Assembly (NCBI RefSeq): GCF_014636775.1
Contig: NZ_BMEQ01000005.1
Coordinates: 62,001-126,000 of the forward strand
Direction: 5' to 3'
DNA from: Kocuria dechangensis
GTDB taxonomy: Bacteria > Actinomycetota > Actinomycetes > Actinomycetales > Micrococcaceae
Length of the DNA stretch: 64,000 bases
The translations under genes were made by a program, and so were the position numbers. The notes beneath the pieces are model-generated. The model was not told the origin of the DNA. It did not search any database and saw only the letters and a program-made list of their open reading frames with translations. This document shows positions 56,468 to 64,000 of the stretch, one piece after another. Each line of letters begins with the position of its first letter. The first letter of the stretch is position 1.

Positions 56468-57496
56468 ATGCCGCCCGCCGCGCCGGACCCGCGCTCCGCC
56501 CCCGTCCCGGGGCGCCGGATCGTCCTGGCCGGGGTGCAGGCGGTCGTCGGGCTCGGCGTGCTCGTCGGTCTGTTCCGGGCGTTCGGCCCCGGCTCGATCG
56601 GCGCGGCCCTCGGGGTGCTCGGGCCCGGCACCGTCGCCCTCGCGCTCGCGGCAGGGTCCGCGGCCACGGCCGCGCAGGCGCAGCGCTGGCGCCTGGTCGC
56701 GCGTTCCCGGGGCGTGCGGATCCGCCCCGGGGAGGCTCTCGCCGAGTGCTGGGCCGCGGGGCTCGTCAACCTGCTGATGCCCGGGGGCGTGGCCGGGGAC
56801 GCCGTGCGGGTGCTGCGCCGCCGGCGCCTGGGGGACAGCATCCCCGAGGCCGGGATCTCCGTGGCGGGGGAACGGCTGGCCGGGACGTCGGTGATGCTGG
56901 CGGCCGGGGTGGTCCCCGCGCTCACCCTGGGCGTGTGGCCGGCCGTCGGGCTGGGCGCCGGGGCCCTGGTGGTGGGCGCCCTCGCCTGGCGCGCGACGCG
57001 CGGGGCGCGGGCCCGGGACCGGGCCGCCGTGTGGGGGCTGTCCGTGCTGGTCTGGGCCTGCTACCAGGGGCTGTTCCTCGTGGCGGCGGTGCGGACCGCT
57101 CCCGGCGCGGCGCGCGCCGACCTGTGGGGGATCTCCGTGCTGGGCCTGGCCGGGATGTCCGTCCCGCTCGGCGTGGGCGGCTGGGGGCCGCGGGAGGGGA
57201 TCACCACGCTGGCCGCGGCGGCCCACGGCCTGCCGGGGGAGACGGGGTTCGCGATCTCCCTGGCCTACGGCCTGCTGGCCCTGGTCTCCGCCGCGCCCGG
57301 GGCGGTCGTGCTGCTGCGGTGGCTCCGGCCGGCGGCGCGCGTCCCGGCCGGGGCAGCCGGGCGCGCCGCGTCGCCGGACCTAGAATCCGATCCATGCGGC
57401 TCTCGACGGCGTCCGTGGACACCCGCCCCGGAGGGGCGGTCCTCCGGCGAGCCGTCAGGCCCACGATCGCCGGATGGGTCGTCGGCCTCGCCGTGA
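56468..57496 (+). CDS. flippase-like / lysylphosphatidylglycerol-synthase-TM (UPF0104) protein
   Basis: 342 residues with about eight hydrophobic helices: VLAGVQAVVGLGVLVGLFRA, NLLMPGGVAGDAVRVLRRRR, GMSVPLGVGGWGPREGITTL. NLLMPGGVAGDAVR is a hallmark of the UPF0104/AglD family, which is linked to lipid or polyprenyl-sugar transfer across the membrane. ATG at 56468. The last about 35 codons (57394-57496) overlap the kinase gene in another frame and look low-complexity (SGEPSGPRSPDGSS), so either the overlap is real or the kinase starts later. Confidence 0.82.
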   Translation: MPPAAPDPRSAPVPGRRIVLAGVQAVVGLGVLVGLFRAFGPGSIGAALGVLGPGTVALALAAGSAATAAQAQRWRLVARSRGVRIRPGEALAECWAAGLVNLLMPGGVAGDAVRVLRRRRLGDSIPEAGISVAGERLAGTSVMLAAGVVPALTLGVWPAVGLGAGALVVGALAWRATRGARARDRAAVWGLSVLVWACYQGLFLVAAVRTAPGAARADLWGISVLGLAGMSVPLGVGGWGPREGITTLAAAAHGLPGETGFAISLAYGLLALVSAAPGAVVLLRWLRPAARVPAGAAGRAASPDLESDPCGSRRRPWTPAPEGRSSGEPSGPRSPDGSSASP

Positions 57497-58830
57497 CCGG
57501 ACTGGTCGTGTGGAGCCCCTACGTGCTGTTCGGCTACCGGAACCCCTCCGTGCACCTGGTGCTGGACTCGGTCGACGCGTGCGTGGCCCTCCTCGCGGCG
57601 TACCTGCTCCACGGCCGGCTCCTCCGCCGGGGACGGCTCCAGGACCTGCTGCTGGCGCAGGGACTGGTGCTCCTGGCGGTGGCGGGTCTGGGGCTGGGCC
57701 GTGCCGCGGAGGCCCTCGACGGGGACCGCGAGGGGACGCTGGACGTCTGGCTTCCCCTGACCGTCCGCGTCGCGGGGGCGGCCCTCATCGTGGCCGCCGC
57801 GGTGGTGGACCCGGCGCGGCGCACCCGCTCCACCTCGTGGCCGTGGTCGGTGGGCGTGCCCCTGGTGCTCGTCGTGGTGGCGTCCCTGACCCTGTGGGCC
57901 GGCCGGGCCCGGCTGCCCGTGGCCTTCGAGGGGGCCGGTCCCGCCCTGGCCGCCCAGCAGCCGGTCCTCACCGGCCACCCCCTGCTCCTGGCGGGGCAGG
58001 CCCTGTCGGCGCTGTGCTTCCTCGTGGCCTCCGCCGCCTTCGCGGCGCGCGCGGCGCGGCACGCCGATCCCCTCCTCCGCTGGCTGGGACCGGCCTGCGC
58101 CCTGGCCGCCTGCGCCCGCGTCAACTACGTCCTGTTCCCCTCGCTGTACACCGACTGGCTCTACACCGGTGACGTGCTGCGGACCGGCTTTTACCTGCTG
58201 CTGCTGGTCGGGGCGCTCCGGGAGATCGAGCAGTACTGGGACGCGCACTTCCGGGCGGCGGTGCTGGAGGACCGGCGCCGGCTGGCGCGCGAGCTGCACG
58301 ACGGCGTGGTCCAGGAGCTCTCGCTGATCCGGATGGAGGGCCATGCCCTGCCGACGGACGCCCCGCCCAGGGCACGCATCCTCGCCGCCTGCGACCGCGG
58401 CCTGGACGAGGCCCGGGCCGCGGTGCAGGCCCTCGGGCACGGCGACGACGAGCCGCTGGGCTTCGTGCTGCACCGCGCGGCGCGGGAGCTGGCCCAGCGG
58501 TACCGGGTCCACCTCGAGGTGGACGTGGACGACTCCGTCGGCGCGGATCCGGACCAGCGGCACGCCCTGCTGCGCATCACCCGGGAGGCGGTGTCCAACG
58601 CGGTGCGCCACGGCCGCGCCGCGAGGCTGTGCCTGCGGCTCACCACGGACGGCGGTCTCCGCCGCCTGGTCGTCCAGGACGACGGCGACGGCTTCGACGT
58701 CGCCCGCGCCACGGGGCCCGGGGCGGGCTATGGTCTGATCAGCATGCGGGACCGGGCCCGTGCCCTGCCCGGCTCCTTCGAGGTGCACTCCGAACAGGGC
58801 GGCGGGAGCGTGGTGACGGTGACGTGGTAG
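57394..58830 (+). CDS. two-component sensor histidine kinase (NarL-type)
   Basis: 478 residues. About seven N-terminal membrane helices (up to about 285), then the HisKA_3 dimerisation helix with the phospho-His in ARELHDGVVQELSLIRMEG (near 303) and an HATPase domain with REAVSNAVRHG, QDDGDGFDVAR and GYGLISMRDRA. ATG at 57394 lies within the end of the flippase-like frame; later in-frame GTG starts exist. Partner is the response regulator that overlaps its stop. Signal unknown. Confidence 0.9.
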   Translation: MRLSTASVDTRPGGAVLRRAVRPTIAGWVVGLAVTGLVVWSPYVLFGYRNPSVHLVLDSVDACVALLAAYLLHGRLLRRGRLQDLLLAQGLVLLAVAGLGLGRAAEALDGDREGTLDVWLPLTVRVAGAALIVAAAVVDPARRTRSTSWPWSVGVPLVLVVVASLTLWAGRARLPVAFEGAGPALAAQQPVLTGHPLLLAGQALSALCFLVASAAFAARAARHADPLLRWLGPACALAACARVNYVLFPSLYTDWLYTGDVLRTGFYLLLLVGALREIEQYWDAHFRAAVLEDRRRLARELHDGVVQELSLIRMEGHALPTDAPPRARILAACDRGLDEARAAVQALGHGDDEPLGFVLHRAARELAQRYRVHLEVDVDDSVGADPDQRHALLRITREAVSNAVRHGRAARLCLRLTTDGGLRRLVVQDDGDGFDVARATGPGAGYGLISMRDRARALPGSFEVHSEQGGGSVVTVTW

Positions 58831-59495
58831 CGCAGGACCGGCTCAGGGTCGTGATGGCGGACGACCACGCCCGGATCCGCGCGAGGATCCGGGAGGCGCT
58901 GGAGGAGGGCGGATGCGAGGTCTGCGCCGAGGCCGCCGGAGCCGACGACGCCGTGCGTCTCACCGCCGAGCACCGGCCCGACGTGGCGCTGCTCGACATC
59001 CACATGCCGGGCAACGGGATCCGGGCCGCCGAGCGGATCAGCCGGACCCTGCCGCAGACCGCGGTCGTGATGCTCACGCAGTCCGGCGACGACGAGGACC
59101 TCTTCGACTCCCTGCGGGCGGGCGCGGCGGGCTATCTGCTCAAGAGCACCGACCCGGCGGTCCTGCCGGACGCCCTGCGCGGGGTGCTCGCCGGGGAGGC
59201 GGCCATGTCCCCGGCGCTCGTCACGCGCGTGCTGCAGGAGTTCCGGGCGCCCGGCCGGCGGGTCCTCCGGCGGAAGTCCGAGGCCGCGGCCAGGCTGAGC
59301 CCGCGCGAGTGGGAGGTCATGGAGCTCCTCGCACAGGGGCGTTCCACCGAGGAGGCGGCCAACAAGCTGTTCGTCTCCCCGACGACGGTCCGGGTCCACG
59401 TCTCGGCCGTCCTGCGCAAGCTCCGGGTCAAGGACCGCGAGAGCGCGTTCCGCGTGCTGAGGGAGGACGAACCCCTTCCCGGCGACGCCGGGTGA
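58824..59495 (+). CDS. LuxR/NarL-type response regulator
   Basis: 223 residues. Receiver domain: LRVVMADDHARIRARI, the phospho-Asp in VALLDIHMPGNG (about residue 58), the Thr/Ser in VVMLTQSGDDED and Lys in YLLKSTDP. C-terminal HTH: LSPREWEVMELLAQGRSTEE, then ANKLFVSPTTVRVHVSAVLR. GTG at 58824 overlaps the kinase stop. The next gene, 113 bases on, encodes the large coiled-coil protein and has GCGTTYA repeats upstream that could be its target. Confidence 0.9.
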   Translation: MVAQDRLRVVMADDHARIRARIREALEEGGCEVCAEAAGADDAVRLTAEHRPDVALLDIHMPGNGIRAAERISRTLPQTAVVMLTQSGDDEDLFDSLRAGAAGYLLKSTDPAVLPDALRGVLAGEAAMSPALVTRVLQEFRAPGRRVLRRKSEAAARLSPREWEVMELLAQGRSTEEAANKLFVSPTTVRVHVSAVLRKLRVKDRESAFRVLREDEPLPGDAG

Positions 59496-59499
59496 CGGT

Positions 59500-59542
59500 G
59501 CGTTTACATATTTGAACGCTTCGCAATCTCCGTTTGCGTTCA
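59500..59542 (+). promoter_or_regulatory. GCGTTYA repeats upstream of the coiled-coil gene
   Basis: Three copies: GCGTTTA at 59500-59506, its inverted form TGAACGC at 59513-59519 and GCGTTCA at 59536-59542, so two inverted pairs share the central copy. The segment is markedly AT-richer than the flanks. NarL-type regulators bind such inverted heptamers; the adjacent response regulator is the candidate. Confidence 0.5.
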
Positions 59543-59607
59543 GAAACATGCAGACTCGTGGTGGGGCCGGCCCGTGGGGGGACGGTCGAGAAATTTGGGG
59601 GAGAACC

Positions 59608-61962
59608 ATGTCTGTGTCACATCATTTTGTCGCGCCGTCAGACCGCTCGTTCGGGTGGGCGTCCGGCCGTGCGGTCGCGGTCCTGGCGGTCTCCGCCGTG
59701 CTCGGCGGGGCCGTCCTGGCCGGCCCGGCGCAGGCGGCACCGGTGTCGGCCACCTCGAGCAGCGGGATCTGCACCGGCGTGGTCAACCAGACCGCCCATC
59801 GCGGCACGGTGCAGCAGAACCTGCTGAAGGCGGCCGCCAAGAAGAACGCGGACCAGATCGCCACGCTCCAGGCCGAGAAGGCGGCGCTGGCGAAGAAGGC
59901 CGAGGAGCTCACGGCGAAGATCACCGCGGAACAGAAGGCCATCGCCGACGTCGATGCCAAGGACGCGCAGCTGGCCACCGACATCCAGGCCGCCGAGGAC
60001 GAGATGGCCGCGCTGACCACCGAGCGCACCGAGACCGCTGACGCCGTGGCCGCCGCCGAGAAGGCCCTCGCAGAACTGCAGACGCAGCAGAGCAATCTGC
60101 AGGAGAAGCTGGCCCCTGTGGAGGCGGACCTGAAGGCCGCACAGCAGGTGATCGACGGCCTCAAGGAGCAGACCGCCGGGGCGACGACGGACGCCGCCGC
60201 CAAGCAGCAGCAGATCGACGCCGCCGGGACGGAACTGGCGACCCTGCAGGACGCCGCCACGACGGCCGCTGCCGCCGTCGCCGCGAAGAACGAGCAGATC
60301 GACGCCACCCAGGGCCGGCTGACCACGCTGGAGGACACCGCGGCGAAGGCCGGTGCTGCTGTCAGCACCGCCACGGACCGTGTCGCCGCGGCCGAGGAGG
60401 AGCTGAAGCGACTGGAGGGCGCCGGCACCGCGGCCCAGGCCGACCTCGAGGCCCAGCAGTCGAGGATCACCGAGGCGAAGGCGGCCCTGGCCGTGGCGCA
60501 GAACGACGCGAGGACTGCCGCAGACGCTCTGGCCGCGCAGCAGACGGAAATCACCCGGACCCAGGGCGAGCTGACCGCGCTGCAGGACGCCGCGAAGACC
60601 GCCGCCGACGCGCTGGCCGCCCAGCAGGAGCAGGTCGCCGCGGCCGAGCGTGAGCTGGCCGCGCTGGGGGCCACAGCGAAGGCTGCTGCGGACGCCGCCG
60701 CTGCGAACCAGGCGAAGATCGCCGCGGTCGGCGCGGAGATCCTCGAGATCCAGAACGACCTCGAGGCAGCGACCGCGCAAATCACGGCCAAGCAGGCCGA
60801 GCTCACCAAGGCCCAGGAGGAGCTGAAGACGCTGCAGACCCGGAAGGCAGAGCTGGAGAAGCAGATTGCCGACCTGGAGGCCATCAGGGGCGGCAGCCCG
60901 ACCGTGAAGGCGGAGCGACAGAGGCAGATCGACGCCTACAAGGCCGAGCTGCAGACGGTCAACACCCAGATCAGCGACAAGAGCACGCAGATCTCCGGGC
61001 TGCAGGGGGACCTGACCACCCTGCAGAGCCAGGTGAGCACCCTGTCCCAGCAGCTCACGGCCAAGCAGCAGGAGAGCGCGGCCCTGCAGCAGCAGGTCGC
61101 CCCGCTGCAGGCCTCGCTGACCGCGGCCAACACCGCGGTGGCCACGAAGCAGACCGAGGTCACTGCCCTGCAAGGAAAGCTGCCCGCGCTCCGGACCGCC
61201 GTGGCCGAGGCGAACACGGCGGTAACGGCCGGGCAGGCGCGGCTGAGCGCTTTGGAGGGCTCGCTCCCGGCGCTGCAGGAGGCCGTCACCGCCGCCGATG
61301 CCGAGGTCGCCGAACAGGAGAAGCTCCTCGCCGATCTCGAGGCCGCCCTGCCCGGGCTCACCGACGGGGCCGAGGCCGCCCAGCAGAGGATCGCCGAGCA
61401 GAAGACGGTGCTGACCGGGCTGCAGGGCGAACTGGCGGAGGCCACGAAGGACCTCGAGGCCGCGGACGCGGCCGTCGCGGCCCAGAAGGCCGAGCTCGCG
61501 ACGCTGCAGGGGGACCTGCCGGCGCTGCAGGCCGCCGCGGACGACGCCGCCAGGTCGGTGGCCGTCAAGCAGGACGAGATCACCGCGCTCAACACCGAGA
61601 TGGACGCCCTTGTGGCGGAGGTGACCGCCCTGAACACCCGGATCGCCGCGAAGGAGGCCGAGGTCCTGACCCTGCAGGGCCGTGTCGCTCCGCTGCTGGA
61701 TCAGCTGAACAAGGTCAACGGCGAGATCTCCGCCGCGGAGTCCCAGCTGAAGACACTGCAGACCCAGGTGACGACGCTGGACGGCGAGGTCACCGCGGCG
61801 CAGAAGAAGCTCGCCGAGCTGCAGGCGGTCAAGAAGCAGAACAAGGACGCGATCAGCGCCCAGGCGGCGGTCGTGAACAAGCTCGAGGACCAGCTCGGCG
61901 CCCTGCAGCAGCAGATCAAGGCCATCGACAGCACGATCGCCCTCGGCGGCTGCGTCGCCTGA
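59608..61962 (+). CDS. large secreted coiled-coil protein of unknown function
   Basis: 784 residues. Signal peptide (about 1-46, ending PAQAAPV), a short N-terminal part with one Cys (GICTGVVNQTAHRG), then almost 700 residues of continuous heptad-rich alpha helix (AELQTQQSNLQEKLAPVEAD, and similar) and a short C-terminal IALGGCVA with the second Cys. The two cysteines could link the ends of a dimer or fold-back hairpin. No lipobox, sortase motif or membrane segment. The first half has KxAxAA repeats of about 70-75 residues, the second TLQxxLPALxxA repeats. ATG at 59608 after GGGGGAG. May be a wall-spanning or extracellular fibre (inference). Confidence 0.85.
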   Translation: MSVSHHFVAPSDRSFGWASGRAVAVLAVSAVLGGAVLAGPAQAAPVSATSSSGICTGVVNQTAHRGTVQQNLLKAAAKKNADQIATLQAEKAALAKKAEELTAKITAEQKAIADVDAKDAQLATDIQAAEDEMAALTTERTETADAVAAAEKALAELQTQQSNLQEKLAPVEADLKAAQQVIDGLKEQTAGATTDAAAKQQQIDAAGTELATLQDAATTAAAAVAAKNEQIDATQGRLTTLEDTAAKAGAAVSTATDRVAAAEEELKRLEGAGTAAQADLEAQQSRITEAKAALAVAQNDARTAADALAAQQTEITRTQGELTALQDAAKTAADALAAQQEQVAAAERELAALGATAKAAADAAAANQAKIAAVGAEILEIQNDLEAATAQITAKQAELTKAQEELKTLQTRKAELEKQIADLEAIRGGSPTVKAERQRQIDAYKAELQTVNTQISDKSTQISGLQGDLTTLQSQVSTLSQQLTAKQQESAALQQQVAPLQASLTAANTAVATKQTEVTALQGKLPALRTAVAEANTAVTAGQARLSALEGSLPALQEAVTAADAEVAEQEKLLADLEAALPGLTDGAEAAQQRIAEQKTVLTGLQGELAEATKDLEAADAAVAAQKAELATLQGDLPALQAAADDAARSVAVKQDEITALNTEMDALVAEVTALNTRIAAKEAEVLTLQGRVAPLLDQLNKVNGEISAAESQLKTLQTQVTTLDGEVTAAQKKLAELQAVKKQNKDAISAQAAVVNKLEDQLGALQQQIKAIDSTIALGGCVA

Positions 61963-62002
61963 GCCGTCGTCGGCGGCACCGGTGAGCGGGTGCCGTGCCG
62001 CC

Positions 62003-62049
62003 GACCGGGGACGGGCTCCGGATCGGACGATCCGGGGCCCGTCCCGGTC
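62003..62049. terminator. bidirectional terminator between the coiled-coil and allantoinase genes
   Basis: GACCGGGGACGGGCTCCGG at the left pairs with the inverse at 62029-62049 with one bulge and one mismatch, about 21 pairs around a short loop. Genes on both sides converge on it. Confidence 0.75.
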
Positions 62050-62068
62050 CCGCCGGGGACCGCCGGTT

Positions 62069-63724
62069 CTAGCACTCCCCGCGGCGGAGCAGCCGGCCCC
62101 GCGGGGTGGTGAAGTCCACCGGCACCCCGCGCAGGAACGTGCGGCGGACCGTCCCGGACAGCGCCTTGCCCTGGTAGGGGGTGATCGGGTTCTTGTGGTG
62201 CAGCTTCCCGGCGTCGACCACGAAGGCGTCGTCGGCCGCGAAGACCACCAGGTCCGCGTCGTAGCCCAGGGCCAGCTTGCCCTTGGAGCGCAGGCCGGCC
62301 CGCTGGGCGGGCCGGGTGGACATCCACTCGACGACCCGCTCCAGGCCGATCCCGCGGCGGCGCGCCTCCGTCCAGATCAGGGACAGCCCCAGCTGCAGGG
62401 AGGACACCCCGCCCCAAGCCACCCCGAAGTCCCCGTTCTCGAGGTCCTTGAGGTCCAGCGTCGAGGGGGAGTGGTCCGAGACGATGAAGTCGATCGTCCC
62501 GTCGAGCAGGCCCTCCCACAGCAGCTCCCGGTTGCCGACCTCCCGCACGGGCGGGCAGCACTTGAAGGCGGTGGCGCCGTTGGGCACCTCCTCGGCGAGG
62601 AGGGTGAGGTAGTGCGGGCAGGTCTCGACCGTGATGTCCAGGCCGTCGCGCTTGGCGGTGGCGAGCATGGGCAGGGCGTCCGAGGAGGACAGGTGCAGGA
62701 TGTGGGAGCGGGCGCCGGTCCAGCGGGTGCGCTCGATGACCTCGGCGACGGCGAGGTTCTCCGCCCCGCGCGGGCGGGAGGCCAGGAAGTTCGCGTACAC
62801 GTCGCCCTCGGGGTGCGGCGCGCGGTCGATGGCCCGGGAGTCCTCGGCGTGCACGATCAGCAGGGAGTCGAACGTCTTGATCTCGGCGAGGTCCTCCTCC
62901 ATCTCGTCCGCCTCCAGGTGGGGGAACTCGTCCACGCCGGAGTGCAGCAGGAAGCACTTGAAGCCGAAGACGCCGTCGTCGTGCAGCTCCCGCAGGTCGG
63001 GCTTGTTGCCGGGGATCGCGCCGCCCCAGAAGCCGACGTCCACGAAGACGTTGTGCTGGGCGAAGAGCCGTTTGTACTCGAGGGCCGGCACGTTCACCGT
63101 GGCCGGCACCGAGTTCAGCGGCATGTCCAGGACCGTGGTGACCCCGCCGGCCGCGGCGGCGCGGGTCGCGGAGGCGAAGCCCTCCCACTCGGTGCGGCCG
63201 GGCTCGTTGACGTGCACGTGGGTGTCGACCAGGCCGGGCAGCACGGTCTCGTCGTCGGCGAGCTCCACGACCTCGCGGCCGGTCAGGCCGGCGCCGAGGG
63301 GCTCGACGGCCACGATCCGCCCGTCGCGCACCCCGATCTCCCGGGGGGCGAAATGATCGCCGCAGGAGACGTTCTTCCCGCGGACCACCAGGTCGAACTC
63401 CCGGTGGTCGCCGGCGAAGGCGCCGTGCTCGTCCGCCCCCATGTGCGGAGCCTCGACGGCGTCGTCCGGGAGCCCGTGCTCCTGCTTGTACTCGGCGATG
63501 AGCCGGCGGACGCGCTCGGGGTCGTTGACGTTCTCGCTGACCCCGCGCTGGTGGGCCTGCTCGGCCTCGAAGGCCTGATGCGCCGTCTCCGGCTTCGTCG
63601 CCGAGCGGGCCGGGTCCTCCTGGGCGATCTCGGCCGGGGCCGGCGCCCCGCAGGGGGCGGAGTCCCGCTCGGTCCGCTCGCGGTCCGGGCCGTCCTGGCC
63701 GGCAGGGGTCTTCTGCTCCGTCAC
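62069..63724 (-). CDS. allB: allantoinase with N-terminal extension
   Basis: 551 residues. Opens the hydantoin ring of allantoin to allantoate. Metal ligands of the cyclic amidohydrolases are visible: DTHVHVNEPG, the carboxylated Lys in FGFKCFLLHSG, LIVHAEDSRA, ILHLSSSDAL and IVSDHSPSTLDLK. About 105 residues precede the catalytic domain start (REFDLVVRG), longer than usual allantoinases (about 450 residues). GTG at 63724 has AGAGGA upstream and overlaps the glycerate kinase stop (GTGA), so it is coupled to it. Glycerate kinase upstream fits allantoin to glyoxylate to glycerate metabolism. Confidence 0.93.
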   Translation of the reverse strand: MTEQKTPAGQDGPDRERTERDSAPCGAPAPAEIAQEDPARSATKPETAHQAFEAEQAHQRGVSENVNDPERVRRLIAEYKQEHGLPDDAVEAPHMGADEHGAFAGDHREFDLVVRGKNVSCGDHFAPREIGVRDGRIVAVEPLGAGLTGREVVELADDETVLPGLVDTHVHVNEPGRTEWEGFASATRAAAAGGVTTVLDMPLNSVPATVNVPALEYKRLFAQHNVFVDVGFWGGAIPGNKPDLRELHDDGVFGFKCFLLHSGVDEFPHLEADEMEEDLAEIKTFDSLLIVHAEDSRAIDRAPHPEGDVYANFLASRPRGAENLAVAEVIERTRWTGARSHILHLSSSDALPMLATAKRDGLDITVETCPHYLTLLAEEVPNGATAFKCCPPVREVGNRELLWEGLLDGTIDFIVSDHSPSTLDLKDLENGDFGVAWGGVSSLQLGLSLIWTEARRRGIGLERVVEWMSTRPAQRAGLRSKGKLALGYDADLVVFAADDAFVVDAGKLHHKNPITPYQGKALSGTVRRTFLRGVPVDFTTPRGRLLRRGEC

Positions 63725-64000
63725 GGGGAGTCCTCTCGGTGCTGGGCGCCGTGGCCGGCCGCCGCGTGGTCGGGGGTGCCCGCGCCGCCGAGCAGCGCGG
63801 GGAGGTCGCGGGCGAGCTGCGCGCCCACCTGCTCGAGCAGTCGCCCGGCCTCGAGCATGCACGTGCGGGCGTCGGGCTCGAGGTCGGTCAGGGCGTAGGT
63901 GCTGACGAAGCCGGCGTCGTGCAGGACCCGCGGCTCCAGCGTAGTCCGCCCGCACACGGCCACCGCGGGGACGCCCGCGGCGCGCGCCGCGACGAGCACG
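63721..64000 (-). CDS. glxK: glycerate kinase, C-terminal part (partial)
   Basis: The window's end cuts this gene; the visible 92 residues (AVAVCGRTTLEPRVLHDAGF, then YALTDLEPDARTCMLEAGRL) match the C-terminus of GlxK/GarK-type glycerate 2-kinases. It phosphorylates glycerate made from tartronate semialdehyde in glyoxylate use. Coupled by GTGA overlap to allB, so the operon serves purine/allantoin breakdown. Confidence 0.85.
   Translation of the reverse strand, partial: VLVAARAAGVPAVAVCGRTTLEPRVLHDAGFVSTYALTDLEPDARTCMLEAGRLLEQVGAQLARDLPALLGGAGTPDHAAAGHGAQHREDSP

Noticed and set aside
1-64000. CRISPR arrays, tRNA or rRNA genes, insertion sequences and phage genes
   Set aside because: No regularly spaced repeats, no tRNA cloverleaf or CCA-ending gene, and no transposase, integrase or phage protein were found by reading. 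A tRNAscan-SE and Infernal run would settle the RNA part.

Overview
The window is a high-GC (roughly 72-75% by eye), gene-dense stretch of an actinobacterial chromosome. Start codons are often GTG, Shine-Dalgarno sites are GGAGG-like, and the gene families (ANTAR, HAAS/PadR pair, class E/F-type sortase, ChaB/Rho_N protein) fit Actinomycetota, most likely Micrococcales near the Micrococcaceae (Kocuria/Arthrobacter). That placement is inferred from gene content, not from an rRNA gene. I see no tRNA, rRNA, CRISPR array, insertion sequence or phage module.

Layout. 1-9.4 kb: end of a dipeptide-type ABC permease, its double ATPase, a FUSC exporter, a GAF-ANTAR regulator, rlmC, and a LysR / PrpF-like isomerase / MatC-like carrier cassette. 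9.4-13.3 kb: a sortase with its probable surface substrate, then a persulfide dioxygenase-rhodanese gene under two CsoR/CstR-type operators. 13.3-16.5 kb: a sulfolipid cassette (sqdX, sqdB, methyltransferase). 16.6-27.8 kb: small membrane protein, nitroreductase, secreted trypsin-like protease, YbdK-type ligase, double GNAT, PadR-HAAS pair, Lrp regulator, GAF-SpoIIE phosphatase, lysP and an aldehyde dehydrogenase. 28.0-31.8 kb: a DUF6421-like protein, SDR and threonine-aldolase-like operon with a divergent AsnC regulator; this segment is visibly less GC-rich than its flanks. 31.9-41.4 kb: DUF1579-like protein, GH15 enzyme, membrane protein, ilvD, a membrane-anchored jellyroll protein, an SDR-ChaB stress-like pair, TauE exporter, RecQ-like helicase.

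41.4-48 kb: an LLM flavin monooxygenase and SDR that lie behind a clear TPP riboswitch, then an FAD monooxygenase, a TetR regulator with a perfect 30-bp operator, its divergent DHA2 efflux pump, and a DinB-like protein. 48-52 kb: secreted M23 peptidase with coiled coil, Pro-rich and Ca-binding repeats; FAD (BBE-type) oxidase; serine hydrolase. 52.1-57.5 kb: a compact cluster (MDR dehydrogenase, degenerate 6-pyruvoyl-tetrahydropterin-synthase homologue, glycosyltransferase, methyltransferase, CDP-alcohol phosphatidyltransferase, flippase-like protein) that looks like an uncharacterised glycosylated-metabolite or lipid pathway. 57.4-62 kb: a two-component system followed by a 784-residue secreted coiled-coil protein. 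62-64 kb: allantoinase and the end of a glycerate kinase (allantoin/glyoxylate catabolism).

The most interesting items are the pterin/glycosyl cluster, the TPP-riboswitch-controlled oxidoreductase pair, the sulfolipid cassette in an apparently non-photosynthetic actinobacterium, the DUF6421-like operon, and the sortase/substrate pair with an unusual sorting signal.
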